Source: Acidocella sp. (lineage in GTDB: Bacteria; Pseudomonadota; Alphaproteobacteria; Acetobacterales; Acetobacteraceae). Taken from it: a DNA stretch of 6,383 nt. Position 1 is the stretch's first letter, and the number at the start of each line of letters is the position of its first letter. The translations under genes were made by a program, and so were the position numbers. Under the pieces are notes generated by a model, which did not search any database, had not been told where the DNA came from, and saw only the letters and a program-made list of their open reading frames with translations. The stretch lies in contig JAQNCU010000180.1 of NCBI GenBank assembly GCA_029077775.1, forward strand, positions 1-6,383. Direction: 5' to 3'. Below, one piece after another: positions 6,185 to 6,383 of the stretch.

Positions 6185-6355
6185 CTACGCGGTCACAACT
6201 TGCCGCCCGCCAGCCCGGGCGGACAGGCGCTGACGCATGGTGGCAAGCACCTTAGAGCTGGCCTCCCAAATCCCAGCCTGAATGTCGCCGATCTCCGGGC
6301 GCGCCTGCGCCAGTTTTTCCGGGCACCAGCCGATCCGCGCATAAATGCGTATCAT
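6185..6355 (-). CDS. Small hypothetical protein at the head of the virB genes (56 aa, or longer at the N-terminus)
   Basis: I do not recognise this protein. From the ATG at 6355 it reads MIRIYARIGWCPEKLAQ and continues for 56 residues. It has no membrane segment or signal peptide, is rich in Arg/Lys, has one Cys, and has a likely amphipathic helix around WEASSKVLATMRQRL. The same frame can begin at a GTG at 6370 (61 aa) and stays open to the window edge, so a longer protein cut by the window is possible. Its TAG stop abuts the virB1 ATG with no base between them, which implies co-translation with the secretion genes. In related conjugation operons small regulators or unknown genes occur near virB1, but nothing here shows a regulatory domain. 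The Shine-Dalgarno match is weak. That it is a real gene is supported mainly by the tight junction with virB1. Confidence 0.6.
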   Translation of the reverse strand: MIRIYARIGWCPEKLAQARPEIGDIQAGIWEASSKVLATMRQRLSARAGGRQVVTA

Positions 6356-6356
6356 C

Positions 6357-6373
6357 GGTGTCTCATACACACC
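6357..6373. promoter_or_regulatory. Short inverted repeat at the start of the small upstream gene, possible operator
   Basis: The arms GGTGT (6357-6361) and ACACC (6369-6373) form a perfect 5-bp dyad around a 7-base spacer. It lies just upstream of the ATG at 6355 and just downstream of a -10-like hexamer. An operator for autoregulation of a transfer operon would sit here, but a dyad this short can occur by chance, and the window ends before the upstream context can be seen. Confidence 0.15.
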
Positions 6374-6374
6374 A

Positions 6375-6380
6375 AGTATA
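6375..6380 (-). promoter_or_regulatory. Possible -10 element (TATACT)
   Basis: On the minus strand 6380-6375 reads TATACT, matching the sigma-70 -10 consensus at five of six positions in a locally A+T-rich stretch. A transcript starting about 7 bases downstream would have a leader of roughly 10-15 bases before the ATG at 6355. The -35 region would lie outside the window, so this is a weak call. Confidence 0.15.
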
Positions 6381-6383
6381 AAT

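Noticed and set aside
1..6383. CRISPR array, tRNA, insertion sequence, oriT or phage element
   Set aside because: The window is almost wholly coding on one strand. I saw no spaced direct repeats, tRNA-like fold, transposase motif or terminal inverted repeats, and no intergenic region large enough for an oriT.

Overview
The window is one uninterrupted minus-strand operon segment encoding the front half of a VirB-type (P-type, MPF-T) type IV secretion system. Read in the direction of transcription, from high to low coordinates, the order is: a small unrecognised gene, virB1 (lytic transglycosylase), virB2 (pilin), virB3, virB4 (ATPase), virB5 (pilus-tip subunit), an eexN-like entry-exclusion gene, virB6 (polytopic channel protein), virB7 (outer-membrane lipoprotein), and the first codons of a further gene that is probably virB8. 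No convincing gene was found on the plus strand.

The proteins point to an alphaproteobacterium. VirB2, VirB3, VirB4, VirB6 and VirB7 carry motifs that I recall from the Agrobacterium Ti-plasmid VirB and AvhB systems. Examples are the pilin ending in TLTGGG after a 74-residue mature segment, and the VirB7 motif NxGxWQPTPxDL. An eexN-like gene between virB5 and virB6 is the layout of self-transmissible conjugative plasmids (pKM101 has eex at this place). The likely host element is therefore a conjugative plasmid or integrative element, not an effector-only secretion locus. The species cannot be fixed from the sequence. Relaxase, coupling protein, VirB9-VirB11 and replication genes are not in the window.

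Layout: 6185-6383 holds the small upstream gene and a weak promoter/operator-like signal. 5408-6184 is virB1, 5049-5411 virB2, 4715-5047 virB3 and 2335-4725 virB4. 1597-2322 is virB5, 1241-1594 the exclusion gene, 312-1232 virB6, 15-311 virB7 and 1-8 the start of the next gene. Gaps between genes are 0 to 12 bases or are short overlaps, so translation is probably coupled and there is no room for internal promoters or terminators. No stretch over 300 bases lacks a gene.

How the parts fit: VirB1 opens the peptidoglycan. VirB3, VirB4 and VirB6 form the inner-membrane platform. VirB2 polymerises into the pilus with VirB5 at its tip. VirB7 would anchor the outer-membrane core with VirB9 (not seen). 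The EexN-like protein would reduce redundant entry into a cell that already carries the element.

The most notable points are a VirB7 with an extra N-terminal membrane segment and no second cysteine, a pilin whose mature form is predicted to be exactly 74 residues from Gln to Gly (the Ti cyclic-pilin geometry), and a mosaic composition in which virB6 is far richer in A+T than virB1-virB4. I found no wholly new system.
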